A program made the translations under genes and the position numbers. From assembly GCA_021604725.1 (NCBI GenBank), contig BQJN01000038.1, positions 1 through 39,919 of the forward strand: a stretch of 39,919 nt of DNA, written 5' to 3'. The DNA is from Lysobacteraceae bacterium (GTDB lineage: Bacteria > Pseudomonadota > Gammaproteobacteria > Xanthomonadales > BQJN01). Under the pieces are notes generated by a model. The model ran no database searches. It worked only from the letters and a program-made list of their open reading frames with translations, and was not told where the DNA came from. Positions 24,909-34,329 of the stretch are shown here, piece by piece. Within the stretch, counting starts at the first letter, position 1; the number at the start of each line of letters is the position of its first letter.

Positions 24909-26030
24909 TCACCGATCTAATGTTTTCGCCAAGGTTTGCAGTACTCGGGCATTTTGCGCCTCTGTGCCAATGCTGATGCGCAGATGATTGGGTAAGCCGT
25001 ATGGGCCTACGGGACGGACGATCACGCCGCCGTGCAGGAGCGCTTCGTAAAGCGGCATCGCGTCTTGTGCCATATCAACCAGCAAAAAGTTGCCCTGCGA
25101 AGGTATGACCTCCAAACCGAGTTCGGCAAGGCCATTTGACAGCTGCACCAGGCCGGCTGAGTTGAGTGCGCGCGATGCCTGCAGAAAATCTTCGTCTCCC
25201 ATCGCCGCGGCAGCGCCGACCAAAGCCAGGTTGTTGACGTTGAATGGCTGGCGTATGCGGTTCAGCAAATCAGCGACATCGGGGTGAGATACCGAATAAC
25301 CAACTCGCAAGCCGGCCAGACCAAAGGCCTTGGAGAAGGTCCGCGTTACCACCAGGTTGGGAAAATCATCCAGCCAATCTATGGCTGTCGGTGCGCCCTG
25401 ATCACCAGAATACTCATAGTACGCCTCGTCAATGATTACCAATGCGTGATCTGGTGCATTGGCAACGAATGCTTTGAGCTCGGCCATGTCAAGCCATGTG
25501 CCCGTTGGATTGTTTGGGTTGGCGATGAAAATCAGGCGAGTCTTGTCGTTAATCTGATCGGCCAGCGCATTGAGGTCATGACCCAGCGGCATGGCATCAT
25601 CAGCAGGCCTGGCCGCAGCGACTTTGTGACCGGCACCGACCGCCTGAATAGCCAACGGATAGACCGCAAACGCATACTGCGAATACACCGCGTTGTGCTC
25701 AGGCGTCAAGAACGCTTCGGCCAACAACACCAACACGTCGTTGGAGCCATTGCCCAGTGTAATCTGCGGCACACTGACCCCAAGATGCTCAGCCAGCGTC
25801 GACTTCAAATCGAAGCCATTGCCATCCGGATACAAAGCTAGTTCCAACATTTCTTTCTGCATGGCCGCCACCGCCTTGGGGCTAGGACCCAGCGGGTTTT
25901 CATTGGAGGCCAGCTTGATGATGTCAGAGACACCATACTCGCGCTCAAGCTCGGAAATGGGCTTGCCCGGCGCGTAGGGTTTCAAAGGGTGCAGGCCTTT
26001 GGCGGCCAGGTCGAGAAAACGATTACTCAT
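24909..26030 (-). CDS. hisC: Histidinol-phosphate aminotransferase
   Basis: A 373-residue PLP-dependent class II aminotransferase. It shows the N-terminal APGKPISELEREYGV, LASNENPLGPSPKA, GNGSNDVLVLLAEAFL, the cofactor site IANPNNPTGTW, and the Schiff-base lysine in RTFSKAFGLAGLRVGY. The C-terminal RPVGPYGLPNHLRISIGT holds the substrate-binding Arg. In this serC-pheA-hisC-aroA context the enzyme often serves aromatic amino-acid synthesis as well as histidine synthesis; it corresponds to the HisC2 position in pseudomonads. Confidence 0.93.
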   Translation of the reverse strand: MSNRFLDLAAKGLHPLKPYAPGKPISELEREYGVSDIIKLASNENPLGPSPKAVAAMQKEMLELALYPDGNGFDLKSTLAEHLGVSVPQITLGNGSNDVLVLLAEAFLTPEHNAVYSQYAFAVYPLAIQAVGAGHKVAAARPADDAMPLGHDLNALADQINDKTRLIFIANPNNPTGTWLDMAELKAFVANAPDHALVIIDEAYYEYSGDQGAPTAIDWLDDFPNLVVTRTFSKAFGLAGLRVGYSVSHPDVADLLNRIRQPFNVNNLALVGAAAAMGDEDFLQASRALNSAGLVQLSNGLAELGLEVIPSQGNFLLVDMAQDAMPLYEALLHGGVIVRPVGPYGLPNHLRISIGTEAQNARVLQTLAKTLDR

Positions 26031-26080
26031 AACGCAAATCTTTGGTTTGTAGCAGGTAGGTTCAAATCAATTGAAGCAGG

Positions 26081-27169
26081 CTAAAAAATGGCGGCTGGAT
26101 AGGAACCCAACACTTTGACCTTTGATGCGACCGAACGCAACTCATCAATGGCCAAACGCAAGGGCTCATCCTCGGCGTGACCGAGCACATCGACGAAAAA
26201 AACGTAGTCCCATTTTCCACGTTTCGAGGGTCGTGACTCAATCCGTGTCATGCTGACATTGCGCCGCGCCAACGGCTGTAGCAGATCGTAAAGCGCACCG
26301 GCTCGATCATGTGCTGCGAGCAACAACGACGTTCGGTCTTTGCCACTGGCCGGAAACATGCGAGAGCCAATCACCAAAAACCGGGTGGTATTGTCATGCT
26401 GATCTTCGATGCGTGACGCCAGCGTATTCAAGCCATACAGCGTTGCCGCCTCTTCACTGGCAATGGCTGCCGCCTCCGACAAGTGCTGCACTCGCCGCGC
26501 CGCTTCTGCGTTTGACGCGACCGCTATGCGCTCCGTTTCAGGAAGGTGTTCATGCAGCCAGCCGCGGCACTGTGCCAGAGCTTGCGGATGTGCATACACT
26601 CGCTCGATTCCTGAAAGCTTGTCGCTGCTGGACAGCAAATTATGATGAATCGCCAAATCCACCTCACCGCAAATTTTCAGCGGCGAAGAAACAAACATGT
26701 CTAGCGTATTGTTGACCGCACCTTCCGTTGAGTTCTCAACAGGCACCACCCCGAGGTCAGCATGGCCTTGCTCCACGTCCGTGAACACATCTTCAATGGT
26801 CGCCACACCCAGCGCGCGGACGGCATGACCGAATTGCTTCAACACCGCCTGGTGTGTAAATGTGCCCTCGGGGCCAAGGTAAGCCACTTTCAATGGTACC
26901 TGTTGCGCCAGACAGGCAGACATAATCTCCCGAAACAGCCTTGTCATCACCTCATTGGCCAACGGCCCCGGGTTTCGTTCACCGATAGCCCGCAACACCT
27001 GGGCCTCGCGTTCTGGACGAAATGCTGCAGCCGTGCCTTCGGCTTTCTTCGCCTCCAGCACGTCGCGCATCAGTGAAGCTCGTTCACTGATGGCCAGACA
27101 AATCGACTGATCTATTTGATCAATACGGTTTCGCAAGTCGCCAAGGTCGACTGCTTTTTTCTCAACCAT
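26081..27169 (-). CDS. pheA: Bifunctional chorismate mutase / prephenate dehydratase
   Basis: A 362-residue enzyme making phenylpyruvate from chorismate. The AroQ-type chorismate mutase is N-terminal (1-90: LRNRIDQIDQSICLAISERASL, RPEREAQVLRAI, RLFREIMSACL). The dehydratase follows at about 95-275, with AYLGPEGTFTHQA, VPVENSTEGAVNNTLD and the catalytic DNTTRFLVIG. A C-terminal ACT domain holds GALYDLLQPLARRNVSMTRIESRPSKRGKWDYVFFVD, where the GAL and ESRP motifs bind phenylalanine for feedback inhibition. It overlaps serC by 8 bases. Confidence 0.96.
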   Translation of the reverse strand: MVEKKAVDLGDLRNRIDQIDQSICLAISERASLMRDVLEAKKAEGTAAAFRPEREAQVLRAIGERNPGPLANEVMTRLFREIMSACLAQQVPLKVAYLGPEGTFTHQAVLKQFGHAVRALGVATIEDVFTDVEQGHADLGVVPVENSTEGAVNNTLDMFVSSPLKICGEVDLAIHHNLLSSSDKLSGIERVYAHPQALAQCRGWLHEHLPETERIAVASNAEAARRVQHLSEAAAIASEEAATLYGLNTLASRIEDQHDNTTRFLVIGSRMFPASGKDRTSLLLAAHDRAGALYDLLQPLARRNVSMTRIESRPSKRGKWDYVFFVDVLGHAEDEPLRLAIDELRSVASKVKVLGSYPAAIF

Positions 27170-28220
27170 GTCTTTTTTCGAACTCTCTCAAAAACTCAAT
27201 CAACGCGTCGACGCCATCGTCGGGCATAGCGTTGTATAAACTGGCTCGCAAGCCGCCAACCGCTCGATGCCCCTTGAGCGCATGCAGGCCCGCCTGTTGC
27301 GACAAGTCAAGAAACTTGTCCAGCAAGCGCTCATCGGTCAATTGGAAGGTCACATTCATCCATGAACGACAGACGACATCTACGTTGTTTCGAAAGATAC
27401 CAGAGTTGTCGATCGCCTCATACAGACGCAAGGCACGTTTTTCGTTTCGACGGCCCATCGCAGCGACTCCACCCTGCCGCTCCACCCACTCGAACACCAA
27501 TCCTGCCGCATACCAGGCAAAGGTTGGCGGGGTGTTGTGCATGGATCCAGCTCTATCAATAACCCTGTAGTTTGCAAAGTTCGCGACCCCATCAGGGACG
27601 GAGTCAACAATCGAGCGCCGCACAATAACGATGGTTAGGCCAGCAGGGCCAAGATTTTTTTGCGAACTGGCATAGATCGCAGCGTAATCGGATACATCGA
27701 TTTGTTCACCCAGCAAACTGGAAGACATGTCCGAGACCAGCGGCAAGCCTTTTGGAACCTGCGGCAGACGAATGCCGTGGATGGTTTCGTTGCTGGTAAT
27801 GTGAAGGTAACGCCAGCGCGGATCGACATTCCAATCAGCGACCTCTGGCACCGCTTTGAAGTCAGGACCAGCGTCAGCGACCAAACCGACCTCGATCTCG
27901 GCGGCGGCCAATCGCTTCGCCTTGGCGCTCCAGTGACCGGTCACCAAATAGCCCGCGGGCCCACCAAAATTCCACGGAATGCAGCTAAACTGCTGCGTCG
28001 CGCCACCTTGCGTAAACAGCACAGCGTAGTCATCCGGGATGGACAACAGCCCCCTCAATTTGGCTTCGGCGCGTTCAGCCACTTCAGTGAACACCGCACC
28101 ACGATGGCTTAGTTCGCACACATTGCTGCCGGTGCCCGCGAAGTCGTCCCACTGCTCGGCAATCTGTTGTTTAACCTCAAGCGGCAACACGCCCGGGCCA
28201 GGACTAAAGTTGTAAATCAT
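27162..28220 (-). CDS. serC: Phosphoserine aminotransferase
   Basis: A 352-residue PLP enzyme of serine synthesis, also needed for pyridoxal phosphate synthesis. Features are the start YNFSPGPGVLP, ELSHRGAVFTEV, FTQGGATQQFSCIPWNF, SNETIHGIRLP, the PLP lysine in IYASSQKNLGPAGLTIVIV, and the C-terminal GLHALKGHRAVGGLRASLYNAMP. It leads the aromatic block, 15 bases after the MscS-family gene and overlapping pheA. Confidence 0.96.
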   Translation of the reverse strand: MIYNFSPGPGVLPLEVKQQIAEQWDDFAGTGSNVCELSHRGAVFTEVAERAEAKLRGLLSIPDDYAVLFTQGGATQQFSCIPWNFGGPAGYLVTGHWSAKAKRLAAAEIEVGLVADAGPDFKAVPEVADWNVDPRWRYLHITSNETIHGIRLPQVPKGLPLVSDMSSSLLGEQIDVSDYAAIYASSQKNLGPAGLTIVIVRRSIVDSVPDGVANFANYRVIDRAGSMHNTPPTFAWYAAGLVFEWVERQGGVAAMGRRNEKRALRLYEAIDNSGIFRNNVDVVCRSWMNVTFQLTDERLLDKFLDLSQQAGLHALKGHRAVGGLRASLYNAMPDDGVDALIEFLREFEKRHG

Positions 28221-28235
28221 GATGTTGCTTCTTGG

Positions 28236-30710
28236 TCAGCTTGGGCCAGTGGTGGGACCGCCATCGAGCGATCTAATCGACAAGTCCGGCATGCGTATCC
28301 CTTCTTCTTCAAACCGCTCGTGGATGGCTATCCCGAGCTCGCTTCGAATAACGCGTGCATCGTCCAGCTCCACCCATACCGACAACGTAAATTTGAAGAA
28401 GCCTTCTTCGGTCCCTTCGAACAACGCGTTGGGTGGATTCTCCTTGATCGTCTGTGGGTGGGCATTGGCCACTTCAATCATCAGTTCAGTGACCCGCCGG
28501 GGTTTGGCATCGAGGTCAGTGATAAATGGAATGTCCAGGCGTTTGCGACGGTCTGACAGCGTCCAGTTAGTCACTTCTTTGGACACCAGTTCACTGTTGG
28601 GCACAATCACTTCGGCACCCTGAAAAGTACGTACACGAGAGGCGCGCACACCAATATCAACAATATTTCCCATGGTTGCCCCGACCTGCACGGTGTCGCC
28701 TGCCTGCAGTGGCCGTTCGAACACCAGTATCAATCCGGAAACGAAATTGGCAACAACACTCTGCAAGCCCAAGCCAATGCCGACACCAAGCGCGCCTATC
28801 ATGATGCCGACTTGCGTCAGCTCGACACCCGCCACCGACATGGCCACCAGAAACCCGGTGGCAACCAACAAATAGCGAGTAGTCACCGAAATGGCACCGG
28901 CAACACCTCGGGGCAAAGTCACTCGCGATAGAACGTCTTCCTCGAGAAACAACCTGATCAGTCGTGACAACACCAGGGAAACGACGATCACCGCAACAAA
29001 CCCCAAGATTTGTCCAGGGGCCACACTGATGCTTCCCAGCGTCCAGGGCGTGGTGAGCCACTGGGAAGTGGCAGCGACCACCGGCTCCTTGATGGCAAAG
29101 GTACCCAGCGTGTAATCCAGCCAGATCCAGCCGCCCCACAAGCGCACGGCAAAACGGAATATACGTTCAGTACTGGTAATGCGGGTGCGAAGAACATGCA
29201 TCAGGCTCGATTGATGCTGGCGCAGTAGCTGGGTGACGATGCCTTCGACCAAAACAATGGCAACCATCAACACGACACCGGCCACAATACTGTTTACCGT
29301 GCCTCTTAGCAGCAAGGAACTCAATGACATCGCCCCAAAAATATTGCCACACAGAGCAATGAACAATACAAACGGCAGCAAAGTCGCGACCAGGCGAGCA
29401 AATTGCTTTACAGGCCCGCCGCGCAGCTGCTCTCGAAGCCACGGCAAGGCATCAATGGCCACCCACAGCGCCAGCACATTTTCAAGCAACAACAGCAATC
29501 TTGACGTTGGCGTCGGTGACAAAACTTGTGTCTGTGCCGTCTCCAGCAGGAACACCACCATCAACACCCCGCCCTGAATCAGAATCCTGCGCGGTTCGCC
29601 CAGGATAACCAATCGTATAGCCAGTGACATGACCAACAATATCCATACTGAGAACACCAGCATGGGCAAGGTCTGATAGTAGAAGCCGCCGATAAATGCA
29701 CCGAGGAAAACGCCCACAGAAATGGGCTTGCTCAGCCACAACCGAAGTCGTGCCAAAGCAGCATCGGCCTGCAGCTCCAGTGCTCGCAACCGGTTTCTCC
29801 ACCAAACGGCACCGGCGATGCAAAGGGCAATAGTGACCAAATGCAATATCACCGTTGGATACTGTGCCCGCCCAAATCGCTCGGTGGTATCCAGGGCCAG
29901 TCTGCTCAGTTCGAACTGCTTCTCAGCATGACTTGGGTGTTTCGCAACGTCCCAGATCGGCGGGCCATCGACGGTCAAGAGCTTGCGCCTGAAGTCAGCC
30001 TGGTGCGATTGCAACTCGTCGATCATTTCAGCGACTTGCAAGGCGTGTTCGTAAACCTGCTGTCGATACTGCGAAAGCGGTTCCCGTATCTTCTGCAATC
30101 GCTGATGCGCGTCATTGACGCGCTCGGTCACCCCTCGCGCTTGTCCAATTAATGTCTCCGGTGCCTGTTCGAATTCAGCCAGTGCCAGTGTCTGGCCCCA
30201 GATATCGGTCAATTCTTCAAGCCGGGCCAACCCTGCCTCAAGCTCTGCGGAACGGGCGTCAATTCGATCCCTCCAGATGGCCAGGCGGTCGGCCAGCAAC
30301 TGCCAGTCCATGAGCAAAACATTGAGTTGGCGCTGGTCCAGAGAGTCCAGATCGATGCGCGCCCTATCTTCGACCTTGGCATCGATAACACCGATGTCAC
30401 GTCTTAGTTTGTTCACCGCTTCGGCATCGGTCTCACGGCGCAACCAGGAGGCCTGAAGCACAGCCACCTCGCGATCGAATGTTTCAACACCACTGACGAT
30501 ATCGGCCAGCGGGATCGCCAAAGGAAAGCGTTTGGCCGGGGACAGTTGCTCAGTCGGCACAGCCGCGCCCGCGTTCGCTCCTGGCTCATCCTGAGCCGAT
30601 ACGTTCGACCACAGCAACAGCAGAACCAGCAGGACCAAAAGCCATTGCGCTGAAAAACCTGGCGCGCGCGGGGACGTCGCAGGGTGCGTACGCGAGCCAA
30701 GTTGTGCCAT
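28236..30710 (-). CDS. Large MscS-family mechanosensitive channel protein
   Basis: An 824-residue membrane protein. The ATG at 30710 is chosen because AAGGA lies 7 bases upstream and a signal peptide follows (WLLVLLVLLLLWSNVSA-QDE). A periplasmic, helix-rich region spans about 40-290, and about ten transmembrane helices span about 290-650. The MscS core comes next, with the pore helix LTQVGIMIGALGVGIGLGLQSVVANFVSGLILVFERPLQAGDTVQVG, then the beta domain (VIVPNSELVSKEVTNWT) and the C-terminal cytoplasmic cage. The layout resembles the long MscK/YjeP or DUF3772-type channels that open under osmotic downshock. It lies between the Lnb-like gene and serC with gaps of 13 and 15 bases. Confidence 0.88.
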   Translation of the reverse strand: MAQLGSRTHPATSPRAPGFSAQWLLVLLVLLLLWSNVSAQDEPGANAGAAVPTEQLSPAKRFPLAIPLADIVSGVETFDREVAVLQASWLRRETDAEAVNKLRRDIGVIDAKVEDRARIDLDSLDQRQLNVLLMDWQLLADRLAIWRDRIDARSAELEAGLARLEELTDIWGQTLALAEFEQAPETLIGQARGVTERVNDAHQRLQKIREPLSQYRQQVYEHALQVAEMIDELQSHQADFRRKLLTVDGPPIWDVAKHPSHAEKQFELSRLALDTTERFGRAQYPTVILHLVTIALCIAGAVWWRNRLRALELQADAALARLRLWLSKPISVGVFLGAFIGGFYYQTLPMLVFSVWILLVMSLAIRLVILGEPRRILIQGGVLMVVFLLETAQTQVLSPTPTSRLLLLLENVLALWVAIDALPWLREQLRGGPVKQFARLVATLLPFVLFIALCGNIFGAMSLSSLLLRGTVNSIVAGVVLMVAIVLVEGIVTQLLRQHQSSLMHVLRTRITSTERIFRFAVRLWGGWIWLDYTLGTFAIKEPVVAATSQWLTTPWTLGSISVAPGQILGFVAVIVVSLVLSRLIRLFLEEDVLSRVTLPRGVAGAISVTTRYLLVATGFLVAMSVAGVELTQVGIMIGALGVGIGLGLQSVVANFVSGLILVFERPLQAGDTVQVGATMGNIVDIGVRASRVRTFQGAEVIVPNSELVSKEVTNWTLSDRRKRLDIPFITDLDAKPRRVTELMIEVANAHPQTIKENPPNALFEGTEEGFFKFTLSVWVELDDARVIRSELGIAIHERFEEEGIRMPDLSIRSLDGGPTTGPS

Positions 30711-30723
30711 GCGAGTTCCTTGT

Positions 30724-31938
30724 TTAGCTTTGCGCCGTTTTCGCAACGGCATTGGGGGCTAAAGCTATCAAAGCGCCAACGAAATTGACAGGGGCGGCCA
30801 ATAGAAGCCAGTGCACATTCTGTTGTACCAACCACGGACTGAGTTGGCCAAGTAAAGCCCCCAGCGTAAAGGTGATGACCACAAAGGCGGACACGCGACC
30901 GACACTGCCAAGCCAGCCGGCTTTCTTGTTCAATAGCAACAACAGCGCAAATGGACTAAATAACAGCAGGTTCTCATTGTTCCAGGTCACCCAATGGCCG
31001 GAAAACGCCCAGAACCCAAGCAAGGCCACTCCGATGACACCGGTTGCGCTCCACCAAGACAATCGCAGCCATTTTCCAAAGCGGCTACGGCGCGTTGCCA
31101 CCAATAAGAAGGCCATTGCGATACCAACCAACGCAAAATATGTCGGTTGATATTGGCTGCTGCCAGTCGGCCAGCTTTCATCGAAACTCAGAAGCGATTC
31201 GGCCCGCTTGACCAGATCCTTTCCATCAACTTGCTGGCTCTGCACCAGCTGAGCAAGGGTCTCGGGAATGAAGGCTGCCTGCCAGGCGGTCAAGGTTTGA
31301 TCGGTATCACGACCAAACGCAATATCAATCAGAGCCTTGTACAACCAGTCAGAGCCCATGTGCCGAGCCGCTTCCATGCGCCAGGTCGTAGCGTAGGGCA
31401 TATTCGACCACTGTCGTGCCAGTTGGCCTCCCAGCACCTGGTCAAGCGCATCCCGAACGCGCGTTGAGCAATTATCCAACAGGTAATCGTAGCGATAGTC
31501 AGCATTTTCCGGCTGCTGATTCCACTCCAGAAATGTTTGCAGACCGCTGGCTTGCGCATCGGTCAGGTCCAGCCATTGAACCTTAACTGACCTTTGCTCG
31601 TGCTGATATATGGCCAGCCCCCGCTCCGGGCGAACAGCGGCCATGCTGTAAAGCATCGAGCCACGCACGAATCGTAAAAGAAAGTCGTCCTGGTCGAAAT
31701 CGAACAGGCCATAGTTGTAGAGCTTGCTGGTGTTTTCGTCGTGATCGACTACAACCAGGGCATTGTGACCAAAGTGTTGCCACAACACGTCGCCACGATC
31801 CATGGTGACCAGACCAATGTCCAGGTTCTTGCCATCGGCCGCAAAGACCGTGAACGCAAGCACCATGAACAGCAGCCAGAAACGGCAAGCAGCACGCAGT
31901 TTGCCCGAAGCTACTGGCACGTCAACGGACGTTGTCAC
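30724..31938 (-). CDS. DUF4105 / Lnb-like membrane protein, candidate lipoprotein N-acyltransferase
   Basis: A 404-residue protein. An N-terminal hydrophobic segment at about 16-33 is followed by a periplasmic domain at about 38-255 of the DUF4105 type, also called the Lnb N-terminal domain. Conserved residues are His55 and His58 in LWQHFGHNALVV and Cys157 in DYLLDNCSTRVRDAL, which fit a papain/NlpC-like Cys-His enzyme. Four or five transmembrane helices at about 265-395 complete it. Lnb has been reported as a lipoprotein N-acyltransferase in Bacteroides. The GTG start overlaps the corC stop (GTGA), exactly where lnt follows corC in other gammaproteobacteria. The fold is fairly clear; the activity is inferred from family and position. 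Confidence 0.7.
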   Translation of the reverse strand: MTTSVDVPVASGKLRAACRFWLLFMVLAFTVFAADGKNLDIGLVTMDRGDVLWQHFGHNALVVVDHDENTSKLYNYGLFDFDQDDFLLRFVRGSMLYSMAAVRPERGLAIYQHEQRSVKVQWLDLTDAQASGLQTFLEWNQQPENADYRYDYLLDNCSTRVRDALDQVLGGQLARQWSNMPYATTWRMEAARHMGSDWLYKALIDIAFGRDTDQTLTAWQAAFIPETLAQLVQSQQVDGKDLVKRAESLLSFDESWPTGSSQYQPTYFALVGIAMAFLLVATRRSRFGKWLRLSWWSATGVIGVALLGFWAFSGHWVTWNNENLLLFSPFALLLLLNKKAGWLGSVGRVSAFVVITFTLGALLGQLSPWLVQQNVHWLLLAAPVNFVGALIALAPNAVAKTAQS

Positions 31939-32795
31939 TGCGCGGCGTCGCCCAGTTTCAGTTCCAGTTGGTGAAGTCGTCTATCGTCAGCGCGCAGCAC
32001 ACGGAAGTTGAAGCGATCCAGTTGCACACGTTCCCCACGCTCGGGAACCCGGCCCATCAACTTGGTCACAACACCACCGATGGTTTCGGCCTCATCCTGT
32101 TCGGCCAGATTCGAGTCGAAATAGTCATCAAACTCGTCAACTGTGGTCAGGGCATCAAGTATGTAGCGGTTGGCGTCCTGTCGACGAATCATTTCGCCTT
32201 CGTCTTCGTCATGTTCATCATCGATGTCACCAACGATTTCTTCCAGGACATCTTCGATAGTAATCAACCCTGACACACCACCGTATTCGTCAATCACCAC
32301 CGCCATATGGTTACGGCTGGCGCGAAATTCGCTGAGTAACACATTCAGACGTTTCGATTCAGGGACGAATACCACTGGCCTGAGAATCGCTTTTAGATCG
32401 AATTCGGTGCCGTCGACAAAAAAGCGAAGCAGGTCTTTTGCCAGCAGAATACCGACAACCTTGTCCTTTTCATCTTCGAATACCGGAAACCTGGAGTGAC
32501 CGGACTCGACGATTTCATTCAGGATCTCGTCGCGGCTGGCCGACAATGGCAAGCAAACGATCTGCCCACGCGGCACCATGGCCTCACGTACCTGAGACTC
32601 TGACACGTCGAGCGCGCCTTCGATCATACCGAGTGCATCAGCATCCAGAATCTGGTTACGATGCGCTTCGCGGAGTTGTTCGACCAGTTCGTCGCGATCC
32701 TTCGGTTCGCCTGAAAGCGCCTGGCCAATTTTACCTAGCCAGGATCGGGATGCCTGGCCGTTTCCGTTACCGTTTCCGTTTTGTTCGTCGCTCAT
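31935..32795 (-). CDS. corC: CorC/YbeX-like CBS-domain protein
   Basis: A 286-residue cytosolic protein with an N-terminal Gly-Asn low-complexity stretch (NGNGNGNGQ). A CBS pair spans about 65-185 (REAMVPRGQIVCLPLSAS, HSRFPVFEDEKDKVVGILLAKDLL, NHMAVVIDEYGGVSGLITIEDVLEEIVGDI). A C-terminal CorC/HlyC transporter-associated domain spans about 200-285 (ETIGGVVTKLMGRVPERGE). The family is linked to Mg/Co efflux and, in E. coli as YbeX, to ribosome function. The start is taken as ATG at 32795 rather than the adjacent TTG. The gene lies between ybeY and the Lnb-like gene. Confidence 0.93.
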   Translation of the reverse strand: MSDEQNGNGNGNGQASRSWLGKIGQALSGEPKDRDELVEQLREAHRNQILDADALGMIEGALDVSESQVREAMVPRGQIVCLPLSASRDEILNEIVESGHSRFPVFEDEKDKVVGILLAKDLLRFFVDGTEFDLKAILRPVVFVPESKRLNVLLSEFRASRNHMAVVIDEYGGVSGLITIEDVLEEIVGDIDDEHDEDEGEMIRRQDANRYILDALTTVDEFDDYFDSNLAEQDEAETIGGVVTKLMGRVPERGERVQLDRFNFRVLRADDRRLHQLELKLGDAAQ

Positions 32796-32874
32796 CAAAC
32801 TGTATTTGCCAAAATCACGGCGTTCTCAATGTCCATTGTGAACCACGAACACCAGCTGTTCCACTAAAAAACAA

Positions 32875-33333
32875 TCATTGTTGCCCTGCGGGCATAGCTG
32901 CATATGGGTTGTCGAAGCCGAGCGTTTTCAGCGACTCGATCTCGATTTGTTCCATCTGCTGTGCCTCCGACTCCTCAATGTGGTCATGACCCAGTAAATG
33001 CAACAGGCCGTGAATCATCATGTGAGCCCAGTGCGCCACCGCCGCTTTGCCTTGATCCCTGGCTTCCTTGAACACAACAGGCGCGCAAACGACGATGTCG
33101 CCGAGGTGATTAACCGGAATTCCTGGCGGCAATGCCAGCGGAAAGGACAAAACGTTGGTCGGCCCTTGCTTGCCGCGGTACTGCTGGTTGAGCTGGCTCA
33201 TTTCGGGCTCGTCGACAATGCGCAAACACACCTCGCCATCGGCCCTGACCACTTCGGCCCACTGTTTGAACTGGTTTTCGTCTGGGCATTGCGCGGCTGA
33301 CTGGCTCACATTCTGAACGACCAGTTCGATCAT
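32875..33333 (-). CDS. ybeY: rRNA maturation endoribonuclease YbeY
   Basis: A 152-residue zinc metalloprotein acting in 16S rRNA 3'-end maturation and 70S quality control. The zinc motif H-x3-H-x5-H is intact at His108, His112 and His118 (HGLLHLLGHDH), preceded by TNVLSFP and LGDIVVC. The ATG overlaps the phoH stop by 4 bases (ATGA). Confidence 0.96.
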   Translation of the reverse strand: MIELVVQNVSQSAAQCPDENQFKQWAEVVRADGEVCLRIVDEPEMSQLNQQYRGKQGPTNVLSFPLALPPGIPVNHLGDIVVCAPVVFKEARDQGKAAVAHWAHMMIHGLLHLLGHDHIEESEAQQMEQIEIESLKTLGFDNPYAAMPAGQQ

Positions 33334-34328
33334 TCCTTTGAACTCGTGCCAGTCCGCTCGCTTGCGTTGTTGCTTTCGTATACGTCGTAGGCATGAACCA
33401 CACGTTGAACCAGAGGATGACGAACCACGTCCCGCGCGGAGAAAAATGTGAAGCTGATGTCCGAAACGCCTTTTAAAACCTGAGTCGCGTGGCGCAATCC
33501 GGAGGTCTGGCCACGTGGCAGGTCAACTTGAGTAACATCTCCAGTGACCACGGCCGTTGACCCAAAGCCGATTCGTGTCAGGAACATTTTCATCTGATCC
33601 ATAGAGGTATTCTGTCCTTCATCAAGAATGATGAAGGCATCGTTTAGCGAGCGCCCTCGCATAAACGCCAAAGGAGCGACCTCTATAACGTGGCGCTCAA
33701 TCAGGCGGCCGACCTGCTCAACACCTAACATTTCATACAAAGCGTCATACAAAGGCCGTAGATAAGGGTCAATCTTCTGCGCCATATCGCCGGGCAGAAA
33801 GCCCAACCGCTCACCTGCTTCCACTGCCGGGCGCACCAGGATCAGTCGCTGTACCCGTTGCTGCTCCAGGGCCTGCACCGCGCTGGCTACCGCCAGATAG
33901 GTCTTGCCCGTGCCAGCCGGTCCTACCCCGAAGTTGATATCATTGCTTTGCAAGCGTTTCAGATACGCCTTCTGGTTGCCACCGCGACCTCGAATAACAC
34001 CACGTCTGGTCTTGATCACAACCTCATCGGCCAGTTCATCCGCTGCCTCAACGCGTTCCTCTACGCCGGATTGCTGAAGTGACAGGTTGATTTCATGCGG
34101 TGTCAGAATAATGGTTTCTGTAGCACGATACAGTTCCAGCAATAACCGTCTTGTTTGGCGCAAGATGGTCTTGTCGCCGACCAGCTGGAATACAGACCCC
34201 CGCGCATTGATTTGCACCCCGAGCCGACTCTCGATTTGCTTGAGGTGTTGATCAAATTGCCCGCAAAGATTGGCCAGACGCTCGTTGTCAACCGGATCGA
34301 GGGTTAATTCCTCGGTAACTTGCGCCAT
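33330..34328 (-). CDS. ybeZ: PhoH-like ATPase (YbeZ)
   Basis: A 332-residue P-loop NTPase that partners YbeY in ribosome maturation. The N-terminal KH-like region (QIESRLGVQINARGSVFQLVG) is followed by the PhoH core with Walker A GPAGTGKTY, LVRPAVEAGERLGFLPGDM, Walker B AFIILDEGQNTS, and GDVTQVDLPRG. It lies one base after miaB and overlaps ybeY. Confidence 0.94.
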   Translation of the reverse strand: MAQVTEELTLDPVDNERLANLCGQFDQHLKQIESRLGVQINARGSVFQLVGDKTILRQTRRLLLELYRATETIILTPHEINLSLQQSGVEERVEAADELADEVVIKTRRGVIRGRGGNQKAYLKRLQSNDINFGVGPAGTGKTYLAVASAVQALEQQRVQRLILVRPAVEAGERLGFLPGDMAQKIDPYLRPLYDALYEMLGVEQVGRLIERHVIEVAPLAFMRGRSLNDAFIILDEGQNTSMDQMKMFLTRIGFGSTAVVTGDVTQVDLPRGQTSGLRHATQVLKGVSDISFTFFSARDVVRHPLVQRVVHAYDVYESNNASERTGTSSKE

Positions 34329-34329
34329 C

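Noticed and set aside
25284..25841. Plus-strand open frame of 185 codons
   Set aside because: It is antisense to hisC, whose motifs are complete, and shows no recognisable protein features.
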